Positions 1 through 7,491 of a stretch of 33,098 nucleotides of DNA are shown here, piece by piece. Numbering within the stretch: the stretch's first letter is position 1; every line of letters begins with the position of its first letter. The notes beneath the pieces were generated by a model that saw nothing but the letters and a program-made list of their open reading frames with translations, did not search any database and had not been told where the DNA came from. Location: assembly GCA_021846945.1 (NCBI GenBank), contig JAJZVZ010000039.1:1-33098 (forward strand), in the 5' to 3' direction. A program made the translations under genes and the position numbers. This DNA is from Acidobacteriota bacterium (GTDB taxonomy: Bacteria > Acidobacteriota > Terriglobia > Terriglobales > Acidobacteriaceae).

Positions 1-541
1 CGATCATTGCCTCAATCATCACCTCGCGTGCTGGCGAGGGTTCGGCCTTTTTGCTGTTCTCGTCCATCATGCGCGCCAGCATCGACTGGTCCAGCGAACC
101 CCAGTTGACGCCGATGCGCACCGGCTTCTGGTTCTCGACGGCGCACTCCACCATGGTGCGGAAGTTGTCGTCGTCCTTGCGGCCGATGGAGACATTGCCG
201 GGGTTGATGCGGTACTTGGCGAGCGCACGCGCCGCCTCCGGATACTTCTTGAGCAGAATGTGCCCGTTGTAGTGGAAGTCGCCCACGATGGGCACACGAA
301 TCCCGCGTTTGTCGAGGCCCTCCACGATGTGCGGAACGGCCGCCGCGGCGTCTTCGTTGTTCACGGTGACGCGAACGATCTCTGAGCCTGCCAATGCCAG
401 AGCCGCCACCTGCTCAATGGTGCCCGCCACGTCGGCTGTATCGGTGTTCGTCATGGATTGCACGACCACCGGGACCTCCCAGCCTACGCGAACATTTCCA
501 ATCTTGACCGTGGGTGTCTTTCTGCGCTGAATCTCCGCCAT
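1..541 (-). CDS. ispG: 4-hydroxy-3-methylbut-2-enyl diphosphate synthase, N-terminal part (cut by window edge)
   Basis: Only the first 180 codons are present; the gene runs off the left edge. IspG (GcpE) is the cytosolic iron-sulfur enzyme that reduces MEcPP to HMBPP in the MEP isoprenoid pathway. Visible family motifs are [11 protein letters not shown] (about residues 25-35), GDFHYNGH (about 87-94), [10 protein letters not shown] (about 110-119) and [14 protein letters not shown] (about 143-156), all from the N-terminal TIM barrel. The Fe-S cysteines lie in the missing C-terminal part. The start ATG at 541 gives the usual IspG N-terminus. There is no clear Shine-Dalgarno; a TAAACT box lies 6 nt before the ATG, which could be a -10 of a leaderless transcript. 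The GDFHYNGH wording matches the variant seen in acidobacteria and deltaproteobacteria. Identification is secure from the motifs. Confidence 0.95.
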   Translation of the reverse strand, partial: MAEIQRRKTPTVKIGNVRVGWEVPVVVQSMTNTDTADVAGTIEQVAALALAGSEIVRVTVNNEDAAAAVPHIVEGLDKRGIRVPIVGDFHYNGHILLKKYPEAARALAKYRINPGNVSIGRKDDDNFRTMVECAVENQKPVRIGVNWGSLDQSMLARMMDENSKKAEPSPAREVMIEAMI

Positions 542-930
542 ATTGCTAGTTTACCTGTGCAGCGGAGCGCAGGAAACGTTTTTGGGAGCGCCTGTCGAGA
601 CCAGTGTTATCTTTGCTAAACATTCGCCGCCGGCAGGGCCATCTCACACTTGCAGACCAGCATTCACGCCAAGAGAGCGAATCCCACCTGTCATCTGAGC
701 GAAGGTCGCCTTGGCGACCAAAGTCGAAAGATGACAGCGCAGTCTTGGGTATTAAGTTTCTGTCACCGGCTTATCAGCAACTTCCTTATTCAGTCACATT
801 TCTTTGGGGGGAGCGATGAGCCTGAAACCTCCGGCTTAACTGGGGAATCGGGGGGATACTTGCAATTCGAATCAGTGGTATGATCTTCACTGCTCGACGG
901 CTCACGGAATTCAGAACGGAGGCCTCGTCC
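542..930. other. intergenic region between ispG and the outer-membrane protein
   Basis: This 389-bp stretch separates two divergent genes and must hold both promoters. It contains the 50-nt palindromic repeat at 688-737. Short open frames here show no protein family, no plausible start context and overlap the repeat, so I call no gene. Confidence 0.6.
688..737. repeat. 50-nt palindromic dispersed repeat (GTCATCTGAGCGAAG type)
   Basis: The outer arms CTGTCATCT (688-696) and AGATGACAG (729-737) are perfect 9-bp inverted repeats. Nested inside is GGTCGCC-TT-GGCGACC (704-719), a perfect 7-bp hairpin. The sequence between the arms (TGAGCGAAG ... AGTCGAA) is close to the intergenic repeat containing TGTCATCCTGAGCGAAG that occurs in many copies in acidobacterial and other genomes. 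Structure is seen directly; membership in that repeat family is from memory. Confidence 0.75.
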
Positions 931-1518
931 ATGCAACGCCTGGCGATGGTCGTTGGATTCCTCATGGGTGTGCTTCTGCTCACATCCGCGCAAGCCCAGC
1001 AGTATCCTCCGTGGTGGCTCTGGGCGGAAGCCGGGGATGGATTTCTCAAGCTGTCATCTGATCAAAACCAAAGCCATCGCAGGGAAACCCTTGCTCTCGG
1101 TTTCGCCGGTGGCCGCCAATTCCGCGACCGTGCTCGCATCGGAGTCATGGTGGATGGCTGGCTCCTGCAGGTTTTCAATTTCAACGATCCCACAGCCGGT
1201 GAAAGCATCAGCGACATCATGGGAATCGTCGACGTGCTGCCGATTCACAGGAAGGGATTGTTCTTGCGCGGAGGCGTTGGGGTTTCCATATACACAAACG
1301 ATCGGCCAAACGAAACCGGCGGCCACGGCCTTAGCTGGCTCGCTGGCGGCGGCTACGAGCTTCCGCTGAAGGGAAGGCTTGGCCTGGTGCCGATGGTGGA
1401 TTACGGCTACGGCGGTCTTGGCGACGCTCGTAATGCTGCGGTGTATCAGACGGGCCGCCGGTACTCAGTCATCGAGGTCAAAGCCGCGCTGATCTACCAC
1501 TTTGGTGATCGCAAGTGA
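931..1518 (+). CDS. secreted outer-membrane beta-barrel-like protein, function unknown
   Basis: A 195-residue protein with a clear signal peptide (MQRLAMVVGFLMGVLLLTSAQA, cleavage expected after AQA). The mature part has alternating short beta-like segments rich in Gly and aromatic residues (for example FLRGGVGVSIYTN, GLVPMVDYGYGG) and ends in VKAALIYHFGDRK, as in small 8-strand OmpA/OmpX-like barrels. I chose ATG 931 because AACGGAGG lies 8 nt upstream and because it places the signal peptide at the N-terminus; an upstream ATG at 880 would bury it behind 17 residues. It stands alone upstream of hemE with a 135-bp gap. The barrel assignment is an inference from composition; no specific family is recognised. 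Confidence 0.7.
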   Translation: MQRLAMVVGFLMGVLLLTSAQAQQYPPWWLWAEAGDGFLKLSSDQNQSHRRETLALGFAGGRQFRDRARIGVMVDGWLLQVFNFNDPTAGESISDIMGIVDVLPIHRKGLFLRGGVGVSIYTNDRPNETGGHGLSWLAGGGYELPLKGRLGLVPMVDYGYGGLGDARNAAVYQTGRRYSVIEVKAALIYHFGDRK

Positions 1519-1653
1519 CGCTGACTGACGGAACAGCGATCGCCAGGGGCGGCCTGCATTCCTCCGGTTCCATTTTGCGTAGCAGGACGCCAGGGCGTGA
1601 TGCGTACTCAGCCATAGATGCGGCCCGTTCCGGCCCGGTAAAATCAACTCTAT

Positions 1654-2760
1654 ATGGAACGAATCAGGCAAGACTTGGCCGGGGGCGAAGCCGCGCCCGA
1701 AACCATCCTCGACGGCAGCCGCTTTCTTCGCGCCTGCCTGCGCCGCCCAGTTGACCGCACCCCGGTGTGGTTCCTGCGCCAGGCAGGCCGCTATATGCAG
1801 GAATACCGCGACGTCCGCAAGCACCACACGCTGGTGGAGATATGCAAACAGCCCGAACTGGCCGCTGAAGTGACCATTACCGCTGCGGAAAAGCTGGGCG
1901 TGGACGCCGCCATCATCTTCGCCGACCTGCTGCTGCCCCTGGAGCCGATGGGGCTCGACTTCGAGTTTCAGGCGGGCGAGGGGCCGGTGGTGCATCATCC
2001 CGTGCGCACGGCTGAGGATGTGCGCGCGCTGCGCACAGATCGCGCTGCTGACCTGGCTTACGTGGCCCGCGCCATTGAGAACGTGGCGGCGCACTTCCGC
2101 GAGCGGCTGGGCATTATCGGCTTTTGTGGCGCGCCCTACACGCTGGCCAGCTACATGATCGAGGGCGGTGGATCAAGGAATTTTATTTACACCAAACAGA
2201 TGATGTATAGCGACCCCGCCGCGTGGCGCGGGCTTTTAGACAAGCTCATCACCGTGCTCACGGAGTACTGCCGTCTGCAGGTCCAGGCCGGCGCCGATGT
2301 TATCCAGATCTTCGACAGCTGGGTCGGCTCGCTGGGCCTGTCCGACTACAGGGATTATGCGCTTGAGGCCTCGAAGCGCCTGATACGCGCCGTGCAGGAG
2401 ATGGGCGTGCCGGTCATCTACTTTGGCGTGGAGACGGCGGGCTTGCTGGCAGAAATGGCTTCGACCGGCGCCGACGTCATCGGGCTTGACTGGCATCAGC
2501 CGCTCGATGAAGGATGGCGAGCCGTAGGCCACGGCTGCGCCGTGCAGGGCAACCTCGATCCCATCACGCTGTTTGCGCCTGTTGAGGTACTGGAACTCCG
2601 CGTCAAGGAGATCCTTCGCGCCGCCGGGGGCCGTCCCGGCCACATCTTCAACCTGGGGCATGGCATCGTTCCCGGCACGCCGGTGGAAAACGTGCAGGCA
2701 GTCGTGCGCATGGTCCATGAATTTCGTCTGGAAACCGACACGGAGGCCGCGCGTGGCTAA
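1654..2760 (+). CDS. hemE: uroporphyrinogen decarboxylase
   Basis: HemE removes four carboxyl groups from uroporphyrinogen III to give coproporphyrinogen III in haem synthesis; cytosolic homodimer. At 368 residues it has the normal length. Signature [18 protein letters not shown] (31-48) carries the two substrate-binding arginines R42 and R46; the catalytic-type Asp is D91 in [24 protein letters not shown] (about 153-169) and the C-terminal [16 protein letters not shown] are also present. It overlaps hemH by 8 nt, so the two are translationally coupled. No Shine-Dalgarno precedes ATG 1654; a TAAAAT box at 1639-1644 lies 9 nt before it and may be the -10 of a nearly leaderless transcript. Confidence 0.97.
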   Translation: MERIRQDLAGGEAAPETILDGSRFLRACLRRPVDRTPVWFLRQAGRYMQEYRDVRKHHTLVEICKQPELAAEVTITAAEKLGVDAAIIFADLLLPLEPMGLDFEFQAGEGPVVHHPVRTAEDVRALRTDRAADLAYVARAIENVAAHFRERLGIIGFCGAPYTLASYMIEGGGSRNFIYTKQMMYSDPAAWRGLLDKLITVLTEYCRLQVQAGADVIQIFDSWVGSLGLSDYRDYALEASKRLIRAVQEMGVPVIYFGVETAGLLAEMASTGADVIGLDWHQPLDEGWRAVGHGCAVQGNLDPITLFAPVEVLELRVKEILRAAGGRPGHIFNLGHGIVPGTPVENVQAVVRMVHEFRLETDTEAARG

Positions 2761-3709
2761 ACAGGCCGTCCTGCTGCTGGCTCACGGTACGCCGGAGACC
2801 GTCGAGCAGGTCCCCGAGTATCTGCGCAACGTGGTCAGTGGGCGACCGTTGCCACAGTCCGTCATTGAAGAGATTCAGCACCGCTACGCCGCCATCGGCC
2901 GCAGCCCGCTCACGGAAATTACGTTGCAGCAGGCCCGCCGAGTCGAACATCAGCTGGCTGCTGGAGGCAGCCCGGTTCCGGTCTATGTGGGCATGAGAAA
3001 CTGGCGCCCGTACATCCCCGAGGTGGTCCGCCAGATGCGCGCCGACGGCGTTGAAGAAGCCGCCGTCATCTGCATGGCTCCGCAGAACTCGCGCACCAGC
3101 GTGGGACTCTATCGCCGCGCCGTGGAGGCCGAGGCGGGTGGCCTGCGCGTCGGCTTTGTCGAAAGCTGGGCGCAGCATCCGCTCCTGGCAGAGGCTTTTG
3201 CCGAGCGGTTGCGTCCCGCCCTCGCGCGTCTGAGTGTTGCAACCGGCGCGCCCGTCCCGGTTCTCTTTACCGCCCACAGCGTGCCCTGCCGCACCGTGCA
3301 GACGCAGCCCAGCGACGCTGCGGGACCGCGCCTTTGGCCCGGCCAGGGCGCTGATCCCTATGCCGAGGACGCCAAGCGTACCGCCTCGCTGGTTGCCGCG
3401 CGCGTGCCGGAAATTCCTCGCTGGTGGTTTGCCTTCCAAAGCCAGGGCGCGAGCGGCGGGCCGTGGATCGGACCCACGGTCGAAGAAACGCTCAGTGCCA
3501 TTGCCGCTGAGGGGGTCAAGGACCTCGTTCTTCAGCCCATCGGATTCCTGTGCGATCACGTCGAAATCCTCTATGACGTGGATATTCTCTTTCGCCAACA
3601 TGCAGACAAACTCGGCATCCGGCTTGAGCGGCCCGAATCATTGAACGATTCGGTCACGCTTGCCAAGGCGGTTGCGGAGCTTGCCCTGCGAGAGTTTAAC
3701 GGCTTCTAG
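2753..3709 (+). CDS. hemH: ferrochelatase
   Basis: Inserts ferrous iron into a porphyrin, the terminal or near-terminal step of haem synthesis. The 318-residue product has the normal length. Family motifs are LLLAHGTPE near the N-terminus, FTAHSVP with metal-site His H175, and GFLCDHVEILYDVDI with acidic partner E271. I place the start at GTG 2753 ([12 protein letters not shown]): it overlaps the end of hemE by 8 nt, has GGAGG (2742-2746) 6 nt upstream, and removes a 60-residue out-of-frame extension. Whether the substrate is protoporphyrin IX or coproporphyrin III cannot be read from these residues; no oxidase gene (hemG/hemY/hemN) is next to it. Confidence 0.95.
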   Translation: MAKQAVLLLAHGTPETVEQVPEYLRNVVSGRPLPQSVIEEIQHRYAAIGRSPLTEITLQQARRVEHQLAAGGSPVPVYVGMRNWRPYIPEVVRQMRADGVEEAAVICMAPQNSRTSVGLYRRAVEAEAGGLRVGFVESWAQHPLLAEAFAERLRPALARLSVATGAPVPVLFTAHSVPCRTVQTQPSDAAGPRLWPGQGADPYAEDAKRTASLVAARVPEIPRWWFAFQSQGASGGPWIGPTVEETLSAIAAEGVKDLVLQPIGFLCDHVEILYDVDILFRQHADKLGIRLERPESLNDSVTLAKAVAELALREFNGF

Positions 3710-3720
3710 CTTGCGGCTAC
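3700..3720. repeat. heptanucleotide micro-repeat across the hemH stop codon
   Basis: Three consecutive 7-mers, CGGCTTC, TAGCTTG and CGGCTAC; the first and third differ at one position. The second supplies the hemH stop codon TAG. Similar heptad tracts occur next to groEL, groES, the sulfite/nitrite reductase and cpsB. Confidence 0.5.
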
Positions 3721-4270
3721 AGCGTCTCCAGGATAAGCAAACCCTTGTGAAATCCTGCCAGGTCGCCGATTCCCTGCGGCCGGGTCGGGTTGAAGACATC
3801 GGTTTCAAGGCACGGTTATCCCGGAAACTGGATGACTTTATAAGTTACAAGCTCTCATTGATGAGATAACCAGCGACATGGAAATTGGAAAGTTCCGTAC
3901 TGGTGAAGAAGGACGCTTCTTATGGCATTTTTCAGAGATGCCGCGATTTCCCCGGCGTTGTGTAAGGCCACTGGCTCGCTGATAGTCGCGGCGACGAGAC
4001 ATACCGGCTTCAAGTTATATCATTGTTGAAAATGCGATCACGCATATTCTATCTGCGGTAACTCTTCCGTAAGCACTGGCGGGGGCGGGACTTCTACAAC
4101 TTTTCGGGTTTATTAAACGACCTTGAATCCGTTATGATGACCTCTGGTTTGGATTTTGCGATGTATGGGCCATCAAATACAACGGGAAGACCGTGTTCGC
4201 CGGCTGGGGATCAAAAAGAGACAATCATACATTGAATTCCAATCGCGGGGTGAGATTGGGAAGGGGAGAA
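3710..4270. other. 561-bp region without a convincing gene
   Basis: Lower GC than its surroundings. The only small frame with some coding look is at 3878-3982 (plus, 34 codons, MEIGKFRTGEEGRFLWHF...), with no Shine-Dalgarno and no recognised family. Near the right end the frame of the downstream zinc-ribbon gene is open upstream of its start (WAIKYNGKTVFAGW), but without a plausible start. A short inverted repeat ATGCG-ATCA-CGCAT lies near 4032. The region probably holds the promoter of the 4271 gene. Confidence 0.4.
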
Positions 4271-4480
4271 ATGTCGTCTGCCGTTTCGTTGCGTGCTGAA
4301 CGGGAGCGGTCTGAGCTGCGTTGCCCGAATTGCAGATCTGGCGATATGCGCAGGCTGCCGCGAGAAGGGTTCTTTCAGGAAAGTATCTATCCCCTGTTCG
4401 GGTACTTTCCCTGGCGATGCCCCATGTGCAGAAGGCACTTCATGCTGAAAAGGCGAGGATCCTCAAATCGATCTGCATGA
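4271..4480 (+). CDS. small zinc-ribbon protein, function unknown
   Basis: 69 residues. Two CPxC knuckles, C18-P-N-C21 and C50-P-M-C53, are spaced as in a zinc ribbon and surround the segment RRLPREGFFQESIYPLFGYFPWRC. The same pattern (CPxC, arginine-rich stretch, GF, PxRC, CRxxF) belongs to a small family I associate with acidobacteria, where many paralogs per genome are usual; no function is known to me. I chose ATG 4271 because AAGGGGAG precedes it closely and the conserved part starts soon after; the frame is open further up to ATG 4193 but that extension looks non-coding. The very basic tail (KRRGSSNRS) might allow nucleic-acid contact, which is speculation. Confidence 0.7.
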   Translation: MSSAVSLRAERERSELRCPNCRSGDMRRLPREGFFQESIYPLFGYFPWRCPMCRRHFMLKRRGSSNRSA

Positions 4481-4889
4481 CGGCCAAAGACGCTGCTTTT
4501 TGGCTCCAGCGTTTGTCCATTATTTATCACGGTTTCACGGCGTAACACGATCGGTTCACTGCCGGTTGCCGCGTCTCATCCAACTCCCCGAAAACTCCAA
4601 TTGCACGCTGTTTCCAGCCCTCTCGTGTATCTTTCCCTCGTGGGGCGTTTGTCATTTCCGCTGGATTTGCCAGTCTTAAATCGTGCGCTCCCATGACTTT
4701 GTGAAGAAGCCAGATCAAGGCTTGAAAATAAAAGATGCAGATCGTCAAGCGAGCCATTCACGGAAGCGTCAGGCCCGGCCACTAATATCTGTCTGGCAAT
4801 GACGCCGCATCCATCATTCTATGGTTGTAGCAAGTCAGAGCGAAACCAGGCCCAGGCGGCGCAATGCCGCCGCACTCAGGAGAATCATC
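4481..4889. other. 409-bp region without a convincing gene
   Basis: No open frame here has a good start site or family resemblance. A short hairpin GGCGGC-GCAAT-GCCGCC (4855-4871) sits just before the Shine-Dalgarno of the yceI gene. It lacks a T-run, so it is not an intrinsic terminator; it could affect translation of yceI, but this is unproven. Confidence 0.4.
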
Positions 4890-5477
4890 ATGAAGCACTT
4901 CGCCCTTGCACTCCTCCTCGCATCTTCCCTGTCTCTGCCGCCCGCCGCGCGGGCACAGCGCGAAACCTTTGCCATCAATCCGAATGCCAGCAAGATCTCA
5001 TTCTTTCTGAGCGGCAATACACACCACGTCAAGGGAGTTTTTCACGTGCATAGTGGGTCGGTTCAGTTTTCCTCCGCTCCAGGCGCGATCTCCGGAATCA
5101 TCATTGTCGAGGCGGGTAGCGGCAGAAGCGGCAACAAGAGCCGCGATCACAACATGGACAACAACGTGCTCCAGACGGACCAATTCCCTGACATTACATT
5201 CCTGCCCAAAAGCTATCAGGGAACACTGGCGTCCACCGGTGACTCCACGATTCAGGTCTCCGGCATCTTTACCCTGCGCGGCGCGTCACACAACCTGACC
5301 CTTCCCATGCACATTCACATCGAGGGCTCGAACCTCACCGCGACCGGAAGTTTCACGATCCCCTACGTCAAGTGGGGCCTCAAAGATCCAAGCATCCTTT
5401 TCCTGAAAGTGGCCAAAGTTGTCGACATTGATCTAACCCTTGCCGGCACTCTTTCCTCGCCCCGCTCAGCCAAATAG
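4890..5477 (+). CDS. YceI-family periplasmic lipocalin-like protein
   Basis: 195 residues. The N-terminus MKHFALALLLASSLSLPPAARAQ is a signal peptide with an ARA-Q type cleavage site. The mature protein starts FAINPNASKISFFLSG...HHVKGVFHV and continues with DHNMDNNVLQTDQFPDITF and the Gly/Thr-rich strands typical of YceI/TT1927b proteins, which form a lipocalin-like barrel binding long polyisoprenoid chains. ATG 4890 is chosen because CAGGAG lies at 4877-4882 and it begins the signal peptide directly; an upstream in-frame start at 4821 adds 23 charged residues. It is monocistronic. The ligand and role here are not known; in other bacteria members are periplasmic and often linked to stress or respiratory quinone-like lipids. 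Confidence 0.88.
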   Translation: MKHFALALLLASSLSLPPAARAQRETFAINPNASKISFFLSGNTHHVKGVFHVHSGSVQFSSAPGAISGIIIVEAGSGRSGNKSRDHNMDNNVLQTDQFPDITFLPKSYQGTLASTGDSTIQVSGIFTLRGASHNLTLPMHIHIEGSNLTATGSFTIPYVKWGLKDPSILFLKVAKVVDIDLTLAGTLSSPRSAK

Positions 5478-5789
5478 CACATTTGCCCGCGCCACCCTTG
5501 GCGCGGGGCAGAATGAATGCCGTCCCATCTCCGGCGCCCCTGGCAGTTCTGGCAAAGCTGCACGGCATGACCACAGGCCGTTCGATTAACATTGTGAAAA
5601 TAACCTTTACATTACCAAAATAAAGTGCATACTTTAGTAATGTTTCTCTGCAAATCATTGCAACTTCGTGCAATTCCGTCTGCGAAAGTATGGGGGAGCG
5701 AGTTAAAGTTATCTTTATACCCTGGAACTGTTGCATTTGGTCGATTGTGGTCTGGTTCTCTTGGCGTTCTTATTCTCTGAGGTGCTTTT
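5478..5789. other. 312-bp region after yceI holding inverted repeats
   Basis: Begins with a GC-rich hairpin (5484-5510, arms CGCGCC/GGCGCG plus further pairs with a one-base bulge) just after the yceI stop; it has no T-run, so its terminator role is weak. AT-rich sequence with the operator-like palindromes at 5610-5674 follows. I see no gene. Confidence 0.5.
5610..5642. promoter_or_regulatory. operator-like inverted repeat upstream of the zinc-ribbon gene at 5790
   Basis: TAAAGT-GCAT-ACTTTA (5621-5636) is a perfect 6-bp inverted repeat, flanked by CATTAC (5610-5615) and GTAATG (5637-5642), themselves inverted copies but offset by five bases on the left. A second dyad ATTGCA-ACTTCG-TGCAAT lies at 5657-5674. 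The AT-rich context in a GC-rich genome and the dyad symmetry suggest a repressor site and promoter. No regulator gene is adjacent, so the protein is unknown. Confidence 0.4.
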
Positions 5790-6050
5790 ATGATTTGTTC
5801 GAAGTGCCAGTCGAGCTCCGTCTCGATCGTCCCCGCGGAGGTTCGGCTTTACCGCACCATTACGCGCACGTTGAGTCATCCACCGATGACGCCTTCTCCT
5901 GACATCCACGTCTGCCTTGATTGCGGGTGGTCGGAGTTTTCGATTCCGAGCTCGTGGCTCGCTGCTGGTTGGCTGAGGCCGCCGCGCCCGCAGGCCGTCC
6001 CCAATGCAAATCGAATGACGCCGTCGAATATAGCTGCGATCGCGCGATGA
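5790..6050 (+). CDS. small zinc-ribbon protein, function unknown
   Basis: 86 residues with two knuckles, C3-S-K-C6 and C42-L-D-C45, separated by AEVRLYR...RTLSHPPMTPSPDIHV. The layout CxKCxS, AExRLYR, RTLSxPP, VCLDCGWxEFSIP is a small family I associate with acidobacterial genomes; no function is assigned to my knowledge. The start ATG 5790 has GAGGTG about 8 nt upstream and puts the first knuckle at the very N-terminus. The C-terminal 30 residues are Pro/Ala-rich and less conserved-looking. It is preceded by the dyad-rich promoter region at 5610-5674 and followed, 108 bp on, by the hairpin at 6159-6188. Confidence 0.72.
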   Translation: MICSKCQSSSVSIVPAEVRLYRTITRTLSHPPMTPSPDIHVCLDCGWSEFSIPSSWLAAGWLRPPRPQAVPNANRMTPSNIAAIAR

Positions 6051-6158
6051 CGCTGGTTCCGGTCTCGGCCGGAATAGGGATCGACATCTGGCTCTTGGGA
6101 TCAAACTGGCTCGCGAGAAACCTCTGAGCCAGTTTGCCAGGTTTATTCACCCCAAAAG

Positions 6159-6188
6159 AAAGGCCCCCAGCCGAAGCTGGAGGCCTTT
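6159..6188 (-). terminator. intrinsic terminator hairpin downstream of the PIN toxin gene (identical copy at 8126)
   Basis: Arms of 13 nt (6159-6171 and 6176-6188) close a 4-nt loop. Read on the minus strand the loop is UUCG closed by C-G, a very stable tetraloop, the single plus-strand mismatch becomes a U-G pair, and the stem is followed by TTT-C-TTTT. It lies 39 nt after the stop of the PIN gene. It may also stop transcription from the plus-strand zinc-ribbon gene. Confidence 0.8.
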
Positions 6189-6226
6189 GTTCTCTCTGCG
6201 ATGAAGACCCACGAGCATTGATCCGT

Positions 6227-6649
6227 TCAAAGTGGAACCTTGTCCAAAGGCGCGATAAATCCGATGCCCGGGACATCGAGCTTATGCAGTTGCTTGTCAT
6301 TGGTGATGAACAGGTCCACACCGAAGTGCGCGGCACATGCGAGTTGGATCGCATCCGCGTTGCGCAGCGTGTGTGTGGCGCGAAGCGACGCATAGCGCCA
6401 GACCACCGCTGCGTCGAAGTTGACAACCTGCGCGGTGGACCGGATGGCGCGATCATATTGCTCAATCAGCGAAGTCTGGCCGAGCCTGGTTGGCTTGACG
6501 AGCACCTCCCCAAGCGTCATGGCAGAGGTCACAATGCGGTCTCCGCGATCCAGCATCCGTTTGCGGATTTCGAGCATGCGGCTACGGTTGGGCTCCAGAC
6601 CCTCGAACATGTAGATGAAGACATTCGTATCAAAAAATACCTTGCTCAA
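6227..6649 (-). CDS. PIN-domain ribonuclease, VapC-type toxin
   Basis: 140 residues, normal length for VapC. PIN-domain acidic residues are all visible: D7 in VFFDTN, E48 in MTLGEVL, D99 in RNADAIQLA and D118 in FITND, which bind the metal ions for single-strand RNA cleavage. Other typical positions are the LA(C)A helix after D99 and the hydrophobic strand before D118. It overlaps the upstream gene by 4 nt (ATGA), so the two are translationally coupled like an antitoxin-toxin pair. The family assignment is strong; toxicity and target RNA are inferred from family. No truncation is visible, so the enzyme should be active. Confidence 0.88.
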   Translation of the reverse strand: MSKVFFDTNVFIYMFEGLEPNRSRMLEIRKRMLDRGDRIVTSAMTLGEVLVKPTRLGQTSLIEQYDRAIRSTAQVVNFDAAVVWRYASLRATHTLRNADAIQLACAAHFGVDLFITNDKQLHKLDVPGIGFIAPLDKVPL

Positions 6650-7164
6650 ATGTCTTCCCTCCGCAGATTCTCCACATACTCGTCGGCGTGTTCGTCAGCC
6701 CAGATGTGCTTGCCCGAGCCAATCAAGCGAATGAGCGGGTCGTCCTCGTAGTTCACAGGCCGGGGGTTTTCAATATGCCGTTCGCACCATCGCGCGTACC
6801 AGTCAAGAAATGGCAAATATTCCAATGGAATTTCCTCTTTTTTCGGGCACTGCTTTGCAGGACGCCTCGATTCGCGCCCTGGATCGACTCTATCTCCGGT
6901 CAGAAAGAGACGGAGGCCTCCAGATGGTGTTTCATATAGCATCCGATATTTCCCCGTAGACGGAGGAACATTGGCCACCAAGTGCTCCTTTAAGTGCGCG
7001 GCGACTGACGTAAGTTTTACTCCCTCCATGAGTCCCATTTCGCGCATCTTTTGGCGGATTTCGTCCTTCGTGAAATCTTCGCGAAGAGGAAACGTTTGAT
7101 GGAGTGAAGCAACCGCGATCCAGATTCGATCGGCGAGCAAAAATGTTCGGTCCGAAATTCGCAT
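6646..7164 (-). CDS. putative antitoxin partner of the PIN toxin, long non-VapB form
   Basis: 172 residues, overlapping the PIN gene start by 4 nt. At about twice the usual antitoxin length it does not look like a plain AbrB or ribbon-helix-helix VapB. Residues 1-95 (LADRIWIAVASLHQ...FTKDEIRQKMREMGL...SVAAHLKEH...YRMLYET..GLRLFLTGD) look like a winged-helix DNA-binding fold ending in a beta wing. A charged linker follows, then the C-terminal segment from 149 (GSGKHIWADEHADEYVENLRR), which resembles the toxin-binding tails of VapB-type antitoxins (GxGKxLWxDxxADEYVxxLR). ATG 7164 is the likely start, with a palindromic AT-rich site 25-45 nt upstream. The antitoxin role rests on gene order, overlap and the tail; the winged-helix call is inference. 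Confidence 0.65.
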   Translation of the reverse strand: MRISDRTFLLADRIWIAVASLHQTFPLREDFTKDEIRQKMREMGLMEGVKLTSVAAHLKEHLVANVPPSTGKYRMLYETPSGGLRLFLTGDRVDPGRESRRPAKQCPKKEEIPLEYLPFLDWYARWCERHIENPRPVNYEDDPLIRLIGSGKHIWADEHADEYVENLRREDI

Positions 7165-7188
7165 GGAAGTTTACGCCTCGATAGTAAT

Positions 7189-7209
7189 ATACCTATAATA
7201 CCTTGGTAT
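7189..7209 (-). promoter_or_regulatory. operator/promoter-like palindrome before the toxin-antitoxin pair
   Basis: ATACC occurs at 7189-7193 and 7198-7202 as a direct repeat, and the second copy forms the palindrome ATACC-TT-GGTAT (7198-7209). The site is AT-rich and lies 25-45 nt before the antitoxin start, the right place for autorepression by an antitoxin or toxin-antitoxin complex. Confidence 0.45.
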
Positions 7210-7491
7210 GTAAATCGAGAAGAACGCTTCATCCGAAGCTGGACCACATGTATTGGCTACGTTCAATTCTGCCACCTGCTAAAGTCCAATCCTGCCTGGT
7301 GTACAGCGCTTTGCCGCCACCATCTACAATCGAATCCTGCCACTGGCGGATCGAGACGATGGGGTAACTCATCCCCATCGGCGGCGGGCCGGGGAACTTT
7401 CCAAGTCCGCTGCTGAAGAGTTGCTGGCTATCTACCGGGAGCACGAATGGCGGCTGCTCAGGCGATTCGCCGAGCGAAGTGACTTGCCAGG
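7210..7491. other. 282-bp region without an assignable gene
   Basis: A minus-strand frame stays open from within the FtsX gene (other frame) down to 7229 and would encode a Pro-rich stretch (FVLPVDSQQLF...GKFPGPPPMGMSYPIVSIRQWQDS). It has no start with a ribosome site and no family I recognise. It may be a degraded gene end. Confidence 0.3.
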
